64,000 nucleotides of DNA from G963666705 sp963666705 (GCA_963666705.2 CAXXKO010000026.1:186001-250000); one strand, 5' to 3'; positions 1-8,372 are shown, counted from the first letter of the stretch. The notes: a model not told the origin generated them from the letters alone. Numbers and translations are program-made.

Positions 1-2
1 AG

Positions 3-599
3 GAGCACATCCGCTCCGAGATCCTGTGCCACGGGCTCGGCGCCCATATGATGTATCCCGAGACCCGCACCGTCCTCGACATCGGCGGCCAGGACACCAA
101 GGCCATCCAGGTGGACGGGGGCGGCATCGTCGAGAACTTCCAGATGAACGATCGCTGCGCGGCCGGCTGCGGGCGCTACCTCGGCTATATCGCGGACGAG
201 ATGAACATGGGCGTGCATGAACTCGGCCCACTCGCCATGAAGGCGGGCAAGACGGTGCGCATCAACTCGACCTGCACCGTCTTCGCGGGTGCGGAGCTGC
301 GTGACCGGCTGGCCCTGGGCGAGAAGCGCGAGGACATCCTCGCCGGCCTGCACCGGGCCATCATCCTGCGCGCCATGTCGATCATCTCGCGCTCGGGCGG
401 CATTACCGACCAGTTCACCTTCACGGGCGGGGTGGCCAAGAACGAGGCCGCGGTGCGCGAGCTCGCAAAGCTCGTGGCCGAGAACTATGGCGAGGTCACC
501 ATCAACATCAATCCGGACTCGATCTACACGGGGGCGCTGGGGGCGGCGAGCTTCGCCCACCGCGCCGTGATCGAGGGAGCGGTGGGAGAAGCGGCATGA
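3..599 (+). CDS. bcrA: Benzoyl-CoA reductase subunit A (5' end outside window)
   Basis: ATP-hydrolysing activator subunit of the oxygen-sensitive class I benzoyl-CoA reductase, which dearomatises benzoyl-CoA with electrons from ferredoxin. The frame is open from base 3, so the N-terminus lies upstream of the window; 198 residues are visible. The ASKHA nucleotide-binding motif DIGGQDTK is at visible residues 26-33. The two cysteines expected to bridge the [4Fe-4S] cluster at the subunit interface are in NDRCAAGCGRYL and NSTCTVF, and the C-terminus has FTFTGGVAKN. The NDRCAAGCGRYLGYIADEMN stretch resembles Thauera BcrA rather than the generic hydroxyacyl-CoA dehydratase activator HgdC. The stop overlaps the bcrD start (ATGA), indicating translational coupling. 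Confidence 0.93.
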   Translation, partial: EHIRSEILCHGLGAHMMYPETRTVLDIGGQDTKAIQVDGGGIVENFQMNDRCAAGCGRYLGYIADEMNMGVHELGPLAMKAGKTVRINSTCTVFAGAELRDRLALGEKREDILAGLHRAIILRAMSIISRSGGITDQFTFTGGVAKNEAAVRELAKLVAENYGEVTININPDSIYTGALGAASFAHRAVIEGAVGEAA

Positions 600-1438
600 C
601 GATTGCGGCGGGAGTCGACGTCGGCACCGGGGCGGTGAAGGTCGTCCTCGGCAGCATCGAGGATGGGGAGGTGGAGTGGCTGGGCCGGTATATGGAGCGC
701 ATACGGGGCCGCGATCCCCTGCAGCTCGCCGCCGACGGCTACGAAGCGGTGCTCGCCCAAGCGGGCCTCGGCCGCGACGACGTGGCCTATGTGGCCACGA
801 CGGGCGAGGGCGAGAGCATCGACTTCCGCACCGGGCACTTCTATTCCATGACGACGCACGCGCGCGGGGCCATCCATCTCCAGCCCCGCGCCCACGCGGC
901 GCTCGACGTCGGCGCGCTCCACGGCCGGGCAGTCAGTATCGACGAGCGCGGCAAGGTGCTCGACTACAAGATGACCAGCCAGTGCGCCTCGGGCTCGGGC
1001 CAGTTCCTGGAGAACATCGCCCGCTACCTGGGGGTGGCCCAGGACGAGATCGGCCCGCTTTCGCTGCAATCCGACGATCCCGAGCAGGTCCGCAGCATCT
1101 GCGCCGTCCTCGCCGAGACCGACGTCATCAACATGGTCTCGCGCGGCATCACCTCGCCCGACATCCTCAAGGGCATCCACCTCTCGATGGCGGTGCGGCT
1201 GTGCAAGCTCCTGAAGGCGGTGCGGGCGGCTGATGGCGTGGTGCTCATGACCGGTGGGCTCGCCCTCGACGCCGGCCTCGTCGCCGCGCTCAACGAGACC
1301 ATGGTGGCGCAGAAGATCGAGCTCGCGGTCGAGACCCACCCCGAATCGATCCATGCGGGTGCGATGGGTGCGGCGCTGTGGGGCGCCTTCCGGCACAAGA
1401 AGCTCGCCCGCCTGGGCCAGCTGCCGATGGCGTCGTGA
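596..1438 (+). CDS. bcrD: Benzoyl-CoA reductase subunit D
   Basis: Second ASKHA ATPase subunit of benzoyl-CoA reductase, 280 residues, full length for the family. The N-terminus carries the phosphate-binding loop GVDVGTGAVK. The cluster-binding region is TSQCASGSGQFLENI with the second cysteine in SICAVLAETD, and the C-terminal nucleotide motif is LMTGGLALD. TTGEGE and HFYSMTTHARGA are typical of BcrD/BadG. The ATG overlaps the bcrA stop. bcrB and bcrC, if present, would lie upstream of the window. Anaerobic aromatic degradation is inferred from family knowledge. Confidence 0.93.
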   Translation: MTIAAGVDVGTGAVKVVLGSIEDGEVEWLGRYMERIRGRDPLQLAADGYEAVLAQAGLGRDDVAYVATTGEGESIDFRTGHFYSMTTHARGAIHLQPRAHAALDVGALHGRAVSIDERGKVLDYKMTSQCASGSGQFLENIARYLGVAQDEIGPLSLQSDDPEQVRSICAVLAETDVINMVSRGITSPDILKGIHLSMAVRLCKLLKAVRAADGVVLMTGGLALDAGLVAALNETMVAQKIELAVETHPESIHAGAMGAALWGAFRHKKLARLGQLPMAS

Positions 1439-1464
1439 CACTGGCGCCCGACCGGAGAGGCGGC

Positions 1465-2514
1465 ATGAGCGAGAGCAAGCCCAACGAAGGCACCGCGAGG
1501 GAGCGGCCCAGGACGGCCATGCGGGCCCTGCGGCCAGGCGACCTCGACCAGGTGGTCGCCATCGACGCCCGGATCACCGGGCGGCCGCGCCGCGGCTTCT
1601 TCGAGAAGCGCCTGTCCGCGGCGCTCGCCGAGCCGGGCGGGTTCATCTACGTGGGCGCGACCGCGGGCAGGGCGCTGCACGGCTACGCCTTCGCGCGCAT
1701 CCTCGAGGGCGAGTTCGGCGGCACCGCGCCGGTGGCGGTGCTCGACGCCATCGGCGTCGATCCCGCAGGCCAGGGCGCGGGCCTCGGCCGCAAGCTGATG
1801 GCACGGCTCGACAAGGTCATGCACTCGAAGGGCGTGCATGCGCTTCAGACCCAGGAAATCTGGACCAATCACGCCTTCCTCACATTCCTGGCCGAGGCCG
1901 GGTTCGAGGTGGCGCCCCGACGGATCCTCGAGCTTGCGCTAGCGGACGCCGCCACCGATGGAGCGTGTATCACGACCGAGCCGCGACCCGAGGACGATAG
2001 CCCGGAGCCCGAGGCCGGCAGAGAGCTCGACTTCAGCGACCCCTCGGGCGACCGGCCGCAAGCGCTTTCGCGCGACCGCATACCGGTACGCTCCCTCGAG
2101 CCCGACGACCTGTCCGCCCTCGTCCGCATCGACCGCAAGATAACGGCGCGCGACAGGACGGCGTATTTCGAGCGCAAGTTCGCGGAAGCGCTGGGGGAAT
2201 CCGGGATCCGCGTCTCCCTGGTCGCCGAAGTGGACGACCGGCCCGCCGGCTACCTCATGGCACGGGTGGATTTCGGCGAGTTCGGCCGCGTCGAGCCCAC
2301 GGCCGTCATCGATACCATCGGCGTCAATCCGGACGACGGGCACCAGGGCATCGGCCACGCGCTCATGTCCCAACTGATCGCCAACCTCGCCACGCCGCGC
2401 ATCGAGCGCATCCGGACCGAGGTGGGCTGGGACGATTTCGAGCTCATCGGTTTCCTCCGCACTTGTGGCTTCAAGCCCTCCCAGCGCCTCGCCTTCTCGC
2501 GCGTGGTGGGGTGA
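1465..2514 (+). CDS. Tandem-GNAT acetyltransferase (two fused GNAT domains)
   Basis: A 349-residue protein made of two complete GNAT N-acetyltransferase domains, roughly residues 15-165 and 205-345. The acetyl-CoA loop is visible twice, as GQGAGLGRKLM and GHQGIGHALM. Each follows a closely similar segment (EFGGTAPVAVLDAIGV and EFGRVEPTAVIDTIGV), so the protein arose by internal duplication. The start at 1465 is chosen because GGAGAGG precedes it; an in-frame ATG at 1378 would overlap bcrD. It begins 26 bp after bcrD, so it is probably co-transcribed. The substrate is unknown; the benzoyl-CoA reductase context suggests an aromatic amine or a lysine of a CoA ligase, which is inference only. Confidence 0.85.
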   Translation: MSESKPNEGTARERPRTAMRALRPGDLDQVVAIDARITGRPRRGFFEKRLSAALAEPGGFIYVGATAGRALHGYAFARILEGEFGGTAPVAVLDAIGVDPAGQGAGLGRKLMARLDKVMHSKGVHALQTQEIWTNHAFLTFLAEAGFEVAPRRILELALADAATDGACITTEPRPEDDSPEPEAGRELDFSDPSGDRPQALSRDRIPVRSLEPDDLSALVRIDRKITARDRTAYFERKFAEALGESGIRVSLVAEVDDRPAGYLMARVDFGEFGRVEPTAVIDTIGVNPDDGHQGIGHALMSQLIANLATPRIERIRTEVGWDDFELIGFLRTCGFKPSQRLAFSRVVG

Positions 2515-2565
2515 GGGCGGGGAACGTGGCCGGCCGAAGACCGCGATAGCCCACCGAGAGGCATA

Positions 2566-2587
2566 AAACAGTACCGAATTACCGTTT
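2566..2587. promoter_or_regulatory. Candidate operator palindrome upstream of GNAT-Rrf2 pair
   Basis: AAACAGTA and TACCGTTT form half-sites matching at 7 of 8 positions across a 6-bp spacer. The site lies in a locally AT-rich patch of otherwise GC-rich sequence. It is in the gap between the tandem GNAT gene and the GNAT-Rrf2 pair, 86 bp before the preferred start of the latter. An operator for the adjacent Rrf2 regulator is the natural reading but is inferred. Confidence 0.45.
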
Positions 2588-2673
2588 ACACGGACATGCG
2601 CCTCACTCATCCTGTCGCCGAATTTGCGCCGGCGGCGCGGGATGGGCGGCTCGAGAGTGAGGGTTTGCATCCG

Positions 2674-3162
2674 ATGCCCGAAAACACGGCCGAGCCAGGA
2701 GGCCAGTCGATCCGGGTCCGCCCCGTCACGGCCGAGGACTTGCCGGCGGTCATGGCCATCGACGAGCTGGGCACGGGGATCGCCAAGCCCGACTATTGGC
2801 GGGAATTCCACGACCGCTACCAGTCGCGGCGGCGCCAGCGCTTCTTCCTGGTCGCCGAACGGGACGGCCAGGTGCTCGGCTTCATCAGCGGGGAAGTCCG
2901 GGCCTGGGAGTTCGGCTCGCCGCCCTGCGGCTGGATCGTGGCCATCGACGTCCATCCCGATTGCCGCCTCTCGGGCATCGGCAGCCTGCTGTTCGGCGCC
3001 ATCTCGGACTGCTTCCGCCAGGCGGGCGTGGACAAGGTGCGGACCATGCTCGCGCGCGATGCCCACGTCATCATGTCCTTCTTCCGCGGCCAAGGCATGA
3101 TGGCCGGCCCCTCCATCCAGCTTGAGATGGACCTCGAGCCAGGGGGAGCGGCGCACGGATGA
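2674..3162 (+). CDS. GNAT acetyltransferase, BadL-like position
   Basis: Single-domain GNAT of 162 residues. The acetyl-CoA loop is within CRLSGIGSLLFGAI, preceded by the beta-4 strand GWIVAIDVHP. The WEFGSPP segment echoes the EFG motif of both domains of the preceding gene, so all three GNAT domains look related. The start at 2674 has GAGTGAGGG upstream; an earlier in-frame ATG at 2596 would leave only 8 bp to the candidate operator. The stop overlaps the Rrf2 gene start (ATGA). In Rhodopseudomonas palustris, badL (GNAT acetylating aminobenzoates) sits beside badM (Rrf2 repressor of benzoyl-CoA reductase genes). Here the gene pair and context match, but orthology of substrate is not proven. 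Confidence 0.82.
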   Translation: MPENTAEPGGQSIRVRPVTAEDLPAVMAIDELGTGIAKPDYWREFHDRYQSRRRQRFFLVAERDGQVLGFISGEVRAWEFGSPPCGWIVAIDVHPDCRLSGIGSLLFGAISDCFRQAGVDKVRTMLARDAHVIMSFFRGQGMMAGPSIQLEMDLEPGGAAHG

Positions 3163-3605
3163 AGCTGCAGAAGGCCTCTCGCTTTGCGCTCTATGCCACG
3201 CTCGAGCTGGCGGCACACCCGGGCGAGCAGCTCTCGGCCGCCGAGATCGCCGGGCGCTACGGCATCTCGCTGAACCACCTGGCCAAGGTGATGCGGGATC
3301 TGACCCGCGCCGGCCTCGTCGAATCGGTGCGCGGGGCGGGCGGTGGCTTCCGCTTCACCGCCAACGCCAAGCGCACCACGCTCATGGACGTGATCCAGCT
3401 TTTCGAGGCCATCGGCGAGGCGCCGGGCAGCGCCCGCGCGCCGGGCGGGGAGACGGAGACCGGCCAGGCGCTGGCCCAGGTGCTGGGCGAGATCGACGAT
3501 ATCGCCCAGGCGACCCTGCGCTCCATCAGCATCGCCACCATGCTGAAGCTCGTCGATTGCCGGCGCACGCGCGGCGCGCGATCGGGCTTTCAGGCCGCCA
3601 ACTGA
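3159..3605 (+). CDS. Rrf2-family transcriptional regulator, BadM-like
   Basis: 148-residue Rrf2 regulator with an N-terminal winged helix (MKLQKASRFALYATLELA, LSAAEIAGRYGIS, LAKVMRDLTRAGLVESVRG) and wing GAGGGFRF. Only one cysteine (C134) is present, so the three-cysteine [Fe-S] motif of IscR/NsrR is absent. That favours a small-molecule effector, as described for BadM with acetamidobenzoates. It is translationally coupled to the GNAT gene upstream and is the last gene of the benzoyl-CoA reductase block. Repression of the bcr operon and of its own gene pair is the likely role, by inference. Confidence 0.88.
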   Translation: MKLQKASRFALYATLELAAHPGEQLSAAEIAGRYGISLNHLAKVMRDLTRAGLVESVRGAGGGFRFTANAKRTTLMDVIQLFEAIGEAPGSARAPGGETETGQALAQVLGEIDDIAQATLRSISIATMLKLVDCRRTRGARSGFQAAN

Positions 3606-3700
3606 CGTCATTCGGCCAGGGCGGCCGGTCGCATATGCGTGAAGATGTCGCGGCGGTTTGGGTGACGGCCCACGATTCCAGTCACGATCATCGCGGCGCC

Positions 3701-3740
3701 CTGGTGGTTCGAGTCTGACGCTTGGAACCCTCTCCCCTGT
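3701..3740. repeat. Truncated MITE-like repeat B remnant
   Basis: The bases from CTGGTGGTTCGAGTCTGACG through CTTGGAACCCTCTCCCCTG match one terminus of the repeat B family (full copies at 6631, 15612 and 31919). The internal hairpin region and the other end are missing. It is probably an old, deleted copy. Confidence 0.6.
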
Positions 3741-4066
3741 ACGGACCGGAGACATCGCTGGCATGTGTTCGGGGACATGGCTGACATTTTCCCGGTCCCT
3801 GGCGGACTGGAGAAGGATTGGATCATTGGCTGGCGGAGAGCGCGGACGAGCCATTGAATCAACGGACGGGATTTCGCATCCCCGGAGGCCAAGGAACTCG
3901 CCAGGAGGCTCAGGCCGATTTATGATGACAAGGTCTGTCATCGCGATGAAATTGAGAGTCATCTGGGGAATATCGGCTCTATGGCGTTCCTCATGTTGGC
4001 GGTGGGAAGAAACCGGGTTCGGCGATCGATCTCGCGGTTTTGCGAACGGCGTTCATGGAGGGCGGA
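3741..4066. other. Gene-free stretch with degenerate sequence
   Basis: About 325 bp with no convincing gene. Two imperfect copies of GACATNGCTG(A/G)CA stand near 3752 and 3775, reminiscent of insertion-sequence termini. The frame 3858-4040 is open but has no start and no family I recognise. It is likely eroded mobile DNA. Confidence 0.35.
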
Positions 4067-4531
4067 ATGGGTAACGACACCAAGCTGGCTGGCGGCTGCA
4101 TGTGCGGGGCAGTGCGTTTCGAGGCCACGGGCGAGTCCTTCGGGGTCGCCCATTGCCACTGCCATAGCTGCCGCAAGCATAACGGCGGGCCGGTGGTGAC
4201 CCTGGCGGGCTACACCGCCGATCAGGTCACGTTCAGCGGTGAGGCGCGCAAGATCTACGAGTCTTCGCCGGGGGTTGGCCGCGCATTTTGCGGCAACTGC
4301 GGCACGCCGCTGACCTGGGAAGGCGACGGCGGCGATAGGGGGCCGATCCTCGAGCTCCATATCAGCACGTTCGATAACCCAGATGTCCTGGTGCCGACCG
4401 GCCACTCCTTCGACGTCGAACGCATCGCCTGGTTCGACATCGCCGACAACCTGCCGCGCTACGAAGGCTTTGCCAGCGGCAGCAAGCTGCTGCGCCACGG
4501 GCCGGTCAGCGACGGCCTGCCTTCGGACTGA
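4067..4531 (+). CDS. GFA / CENP-V family zinc protein
   Basis: 154-residue GFA-fold protein (glutathione-dependent formaldehyde-activating enzyme family), with all expected zinc-binding cysteine groups: GGCMCGAVRF, then CHCHSCRK, then FCGNCGTPL. Members are small cytosolic proteins, mostly of unproven activity; a role in formaldehyde or S-hydroxymethylglutathione chemistry is the family label, not something shown here. The start at 4067 is supported by GGAGGGCGG; an upstream ATG at 4040 lacks a comparable site. It stands alone on its strand. Confidence 0.88.
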   Translation: MGNDTKLAGGCMCGAVRFEATGESFGVAHCHCHSCRKHNGGPVVTLAGYTADQVTFSGEARKIYESSPGVGRAFCGNCGTPLTWEGDGGDRGPILELHISTFDNPDVLVPTGHSFDVERIAWFDIADNLPRYEGFASGSKLLRHGPVSDGLPSD

Positions 4532-4709
4532 CGACGCCGGCCACCTCGTTGCGCCGGCATTGTCTGCCCAAGCCGAGCCGATCTCCAAAAAGCCGGAAGC
4601 CGGAGATTTCAAGCCGCGAGCGGGCGCCGTTCGGCGAGCGCGGCGGCGCGGCTCTCTCCAAAGGTATCGCCGCGGTCATCACAGCGGTGATGCGACAATG
4701 CCGCGCCGA

Positions 4710-4916
4710 TCAATCGGCGAGCATGGTCAGTGCGGCCCGGCGGTCTCCCGGCTTCAATTTGAGAAACAGCGTGCGGGCATTCTTGATGTCTTTTTCGGAA
4801 CCACTCTCGGCGGCCGCCGCGAGGGCGACCGTCGTCGAATGATCCGGCCCACAGATGAAAGCCAAGGCTTTCGCCAAGCGCCCCATGGCCGCATGGTCGA
4901 TCTTCGTCTCTTCCAT
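4710..4916 (-). CDS. Small conserved-looking hypothetical protein
   Basis: 68-residue basic helical protein with no signal peptide or membrane segment. Amphipathic helices (MGRLAKALAFI, DIKNARTLFLKL) and a tidy C-terminus (DRRAALTMLAD) look like a real protein rather than an antisense shadow. It is transcribed in the same direction as, and 138 bp downstream of, the gene at 5055-5495, so the two may be functionally linked. Function unknown. Confidence 0.55.
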   Translation of the reverse strand: MEETKIDHAAMGRLAKALAFICGPDHSTTVALAAAAESGSEKDIKNARTLFLKLKPGDRRAALTMLAD

Positions 4917-5054
4917 TCAGGAGTCCCCCAAGGGTCAGCCCATCTCGTCGCGTCGATCTGTATCAGGCGTGGCGGCGCCGGCAAAGCAACGCGGCGCGGC
5001 CAACACAATGTGCCCAACGTGCCACCAACAACACGAAAACCAGAATGTGCCGCG

Positions 5055-5495
5055 TCACCGACCGATCCGTGGTGGGTCGTCGACTTCGTCGGCATCACCT
5101 GTCTCGCCATGCACTTCTTCGCGAATGACCCTCTCGGTGATCTCGGAGAGATAGGCGACCAGGGCGGCGTCGAGCTCTTCGAACTCCGGCCACAGGACTT
5201 GTTCGACGAAGCTCTTCGGCGCCTTGATGATGATGGTCTGACGGTGCATCCGACGATAGCGGAAGGGGCGCAGGCCGTAGCGGCGACAGAGTGCCACGAA
5301 CAATTGTCGCGACCAGGTGTCGGAGATCGAGAATTTGACATCGATCGGCTTTTCCTTGCCGGCGATCTGACCGAGGCGGTCGCGGATTCGATCCGCGGCG
5401 GCGCCGGCGGCAACCTTCTCACCTTCGGTCGCGGCGCCGCCGAACAGGGATTCGATCTTGCGCAGTTTCTCCCGAAGCGATTGCTCAGGCGTCAT
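5055..5495 (-). CDS. DUF2786-like hypothetical protein
   Basis: 146 residues. The N-terminal helix SLREKLRKIESLFGGAATEG followed by EKVAAGAAADRIRDRL resembles the DUF2786 helical domain. The middle (WSRQLFVALCRRYGLRPFRY) and an acidic tail complete a pattern I associate with alphaproteobacterial hypotheticals. No catalytic residues are recognised. It is divergent from pcm across a 284-bp gap that probably holds both promoters. Confidence 0.65.
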   Translation of the reverse strand: MTPEQSLREKLRKIESLFGGAATEGEKVAAGAAADRIRDRLGQIAGKEKPIDVKFSISDTWSRQLFVALCRRYGLRPFRYRRMHRQTIIIKAPKSFVEQVLWPEFEELDAALVAYLSEITERVIREEVHGETGDADEVDDPPRIGR

Positions 5496-5779
5496 CGTTC
5501 GTCGTGCCCACCGAGAATTCCATCCACAAGGATAGTCTATTCGATGATGGTGCGGCTCCCCGATGGGGCGTTGAAAATCCCTGTATTTATCCGTTGAACG
5601 AGAAACACGGTGGAGGCGGGTTCGCTCGGGGCCGCGTCAACCACCGTTCGGGACCGATTCCGCCGCGCGGCGCGCCGGGAACCAGTGGTTTTGCGGTCGC
5701 TTTCATTCCGTGTTCTACTCATGGGCGCGGTGGCCGCGCGTCGAAGGGCGGCCGGAACGAGGGCGATTCCGCCGGTACG

Positions 5780-6451
5780 ATGGACACCCATTTCGCCAGC
5801 TTGCGCCAGCTCATGGCCCAGGAGATCGCCGAGCATGCGAGCGGCGCCGGCCGCCAGCTCGGCAAGCCGTTGCTCGACGCGCGGGTCATGGCGGCCATGG
5901 GCCGCATTCCCCGGGAGGCGTTCGTCCCGCCCGAGCTGCGGGCCTATGCCTATGTCGATTCGCCGATCCCGATCGGGTTCGGCAAGACCGTCTCCCAGCC
6001 TTTCATGATCGCGCTCATGGCCGATCTCCTGGAGCTCGGCGCGGGCGACAGCGTCCTCGAGGTGGGGACCGGACTAGGCTATCAGGCGGCCATTCTCGCC
6101 GAGCTCGCGGGAGAGGTTTATACGGTCGAGATCATCAAGGACCTGAGCGAAGCGGCGGCGAAGCGGCTCGCCGAGCGCGGTTATGCCAACCTGCATATGC
6201 GGGTCGCGGACGGCTATTTCGGCTGGCCCGAACACGCGCCCTTCGACCGCATCATGGTGACGGCCGCCCCCGACCTCGTGCCGCCGCCGCTGATCGAGCA
6301 GCTGCGGCCCGGTGGGCGCATGGTGATCCCCGCCGGCATCAGCGACGCCCAACAGCTCATGCTGGTGGTCAAGGACGGTGTCGGGCGCACCGAGATCCGC
6401 GAGATCCTGCCCGTCCGCTTCGCATCCCTCGAGCCCGGGGACCGGGCCTAG
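5780..6451 (+). CDS. pcm: Protein-L-isoaspartate O-methyltransferase
   Basis: 223-residue SAM-dependent methyltransferase that repairs isoaspartyl residues in damaged proteins. The SAM-binding motif I is VLEVGTGLGYQAAIL, preceded by the family signature GFGKTVSQPFM and AFVPPELRAYAY. Post-motif segments PFDRIMVTAAP and LRPGGRMVIP are present. The start at 5780 gives the normal family length; the open frame runs 276 bases further upstream but that part is low-complexity and non-conserved. The TAG stop coincides with the first bases of repeat A (TAGAGCG), so the repeat inserted at or next to the gene end. Confidence 0.92.
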   Translation: MDTHFASLRQLMAQEIAEHASGAGRQLGKPLLDARVMAAMGRIPREAFVPPELRAYAYVDSPIPIGFGKTVSQPFMIALMADLLELGAGDSVLEVGTGLGYQAAILAELAGEVYTVEIIKDLSEAAAKRLAERGYANLHMRVADGYFGWPEHAPFDRIMVTAAPDLVPPPLIEQLRPGGRMVIPAGISDAQQLMLVVKDGVGRTEIREILPVRFASLEPGDRA

Positions 6452-6597
6452 AGCGTTTCCAGTTCGACTGGAATCGCTCCAGGCCGCAAGGCGGCCCGCC
6501 GGCCGTCCGGCGCGCCCGCGCAGGCGCGGACCTCTTGGTCCGCTGCCGCGAGCGACACAATCGCTAGAGTGGGTCCGATCGAAGCGGACCCGCTCTA
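6449..6597 (+). repeat. MITE-like repeat A, copy 1
   Basis: 149 bp bounded by imperfect terminal inverted repeats (TAGAGCGTTTCCAG and, reading inward from the other end, TAGAGCGGGTCCGC). Each end forms its own hairpin, and a GC-rich core (CCGCAAGGCGGCCCGCCGG) lies between. It is flanked by TA inside CTAG. Further copies are at 11951 and 15848, with an inverted fragment at 6871. There is no coding capacity. Confidence 0.8.
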
Positions 6598-6630
6598 GTG
6601 TCCTGGTTCCCAAGTTCGTGGCAGCGGACC
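6598..6630. mobile_element. Solo IS630-type terminus
   Basis: GTGTCCTGGTTCCCAAGTTC closely resembles the left terminus of the complete IS630 element at 12110 (GTGTCCTGATTCTGAAGTTT). It sits at the same place, immediately after the TA that ends repeat A. Only about 33 bp remain before repeat B begins. It is probably the scar of a second IS630-like insertion. Confidence 0.5.
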
Positions 6631-6868
6631 TAGTGGTTCGAACCCGACGAAAGAGACTCCCTCTCCCTTGGGGAGAGGGTTGGGGTGAGGGGACGCGCGT
6701 CGGCGCGTTAAAAAGAGTCTTTCCGCCGCCTGCCGGCGGCCAAGCCCTCACCCTCCCGCTTCGCGGGACTCTTTCCTGACCCCTCACCCTCCCGCTTCGC
6801 GGGTCCCTCCCTCTCCCCCCAAGGGAAGAAGTGGGGAGAGGGTTCCAAGTGTCAGGCGCGAACCACTA
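6631..6868 (+). repeat. MITE-like repeat B, copy 1
   Basis: About 238 bp with terminal inverted repeats TAGTGGTTCGAACCCGAC and, inward from the right, TAGTGGTTCGCGCCTGAC. The interior is dominated by long hairpins built from CTCCCTCTCCC-type runs and their complements. Related copies are at 15612 (inverted orientation) and 31919, with remnants at 3701 and 42495. Ends at CTAG suggest TA-targeting mobilisation. Confidence 0.78.
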
Positions 6869-6870
6869 GT

Positions 6871-6924
6871 GGTCCGTGCCTGGGCGGGCGCGCCGGAGGA
6901 CCGGCGGGCGGCCTTGCGGCCTGG
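6871..6924 (-). repeat. Inverted fragment of repeat A
   Basis: The segment GGTCCGTGCCTGGGCGGGCG through GCGGCCTTGCGGCCTGGA is the reverse complement of the GC-rich core of repeat A, without its termini. It directly follows repeat B copy 1, so this intergenic block is a nest of repeat insertions. Confidence 0.6.
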
Positions 6925-6950
6925 ACCGGCTCGGGACTTACGCGCCCCGC

Positions 6951-8263
6951 CTATTCCAGGCCCCGCAGGATCTCCTCGATCTCGGCGCCCGACTTGTGCG
7001 GGGCGATGGTGCCCGGCCAGTTGAGCGCGTGCCACACCATCTCGGCGGCGACGAGGGTGCCGCCCTTGAGCTCGGCGTCGGCCACCATATCCCGCCTGTC
7101 GGCCGCCGTCAGGATATAGCGCACGTCGCATTCGGGCTCGTCGAACCCGGCCACCAGGCGCATCGCCGGGATGCCCCGGCGCGCGAAGTTGTAATGGTCC
7201 GAGTTGCGTTTGAGCGGCTCGACGATGGGGACCTCGAGGCCCGCTTCGCGCGCCACCGCGCAGGCGAAATCGCCGAGTGCGGCATACCCGCTGACGAGGC
7301 ACGCCACCCGCGGGCTGCCGGCGATGGTATCGAGGTTGACGTCGACCGCGATCGCCCGGCGCTCCGCCTCGGTGAGGCCGTCGACATAGAGGCGCGACCC
7401 GGTGAGGCCCCATTCCTCGGCCGTGAACAGCATGGCCCGCAGGCCGCGCCGCATCCCGCCCACGTGGGGGGCGTAGGTCCGCAGGATCTGCAGCACCGCG
7501 GCGGCGCCCGTGGCGTTGTCGAGCGCGCTCTCGGCGAGGTCGTGGCCGTCGTAATGGGCCGACAGGACGACCCATTCCGGCCCCTGTCCGGGCACCTCGG
7601 CAATCAGGTCGACGCCGGTGGCGGGCTTCCGCGCGCCGCGGACCTCGAGGCGCAGCCGGGCGGGCCGGTCGTCACCGGCCTCGCCCAGGGCCCGTGCCGT
7701 CTCGATGCTGATCCCGGCGGCGGGGATATCGTCGGGCGCGTTCGTGGCACTATAGCCCGTCGCCGGCATGTCGCCGGGGACCGCGCTCGACAGGAGGAAG
7801 CCGACGGCGCCCGCTTCGCGCGCCCAGGCGTATTTGACGGACCGGTGGACCGTGTCCGACCCGAACGGGTAGTCCTGGCGCACCACGACGATGCGCCCGT
7901 CGATTCCGTTCCCGTGCGCGTCGAAGTCGGCGCGGGCGCCGCGGCCGAGGTCGACCAGCTCGGCCTCGATCCCACCGGGCGGCGTGTCCGGCGTCCAGAT
8001 CAGGGCATGGCACGGGAAGTCGCGCCGGTCGGCCCGAGCAGGGTCAGGCGCTGCGCCGTCCGCTCCCAGCCGTCATATTCGAAGACATGCTCCGATGTGG
8101 CGACGCCGGGGATCGCGCCCAGCCGCGACCGCAGCAGGGCGAGGGCGCGCGCCTCGCTGTCCGAGCCGGCGAAGCGCCCGCCGCAACCGGTGATGGCCTC
8201 GAAATCCTCGATGAGCGCCGGCGAGCGCCAGATCTCACCAGTCAAGCTATCGTGCAGGCTCAT
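6951..8263 (-). pseudogene. M28-family metallopeptidase, frameshifted
   Basis: Two adjacent frames together encode one M28 (aminopeptidase S/Y-type) zinc peptidase of about 437 residues. The N-terminal part (from ATG 8263, preceded by GGAGAG) ends prematurely at about 8000. The C-terminal part, in another frame, carries the di-zinc site: VLSAHYDGHD, SALDNATGAA, FTAEEWG, DTIAG and DHYNFARRGIPAM. The break lies near 8021-8026 in a CGCGCC run, where one extra base would join ...GPTG to DFPCHALIWTP. All zinc ligands are intact, so either a recent mutation or a sequencing indel is possible. No signal peptide is evident. Confidence 0.8.
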
Positions 8264-8372
8264 GCGCGTCTCTCTCCGGAGTGAAACGGAGGCGAAGCCG
8301 GAAAACCGAGCCCCATCTTCCGACCCTTTCGTCGCTCGCACCCGTGCGCCGAGGCGCTGAGCCGTTGAAAAG

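Noticed and set aside
3858..4040. Open frame ..DFASPEAKELARRLRPIYDD.. upstream of the GFA gene
   Set aside because: No start codon with a ribosome site and no recognised family; kept only as part of a degenerate stretch.
4549..4842. Plus-strand small ORF
   Set aside because: It is opposite the better-looking minus-strand gene at 4710-4916 and lacks protein-like composition.
5504..5779. N-terminal extension of pcm
   Set aside because: The added 92 residues are low-complexity, unlike any part of the family, and the start at 5780 gives the normal length.
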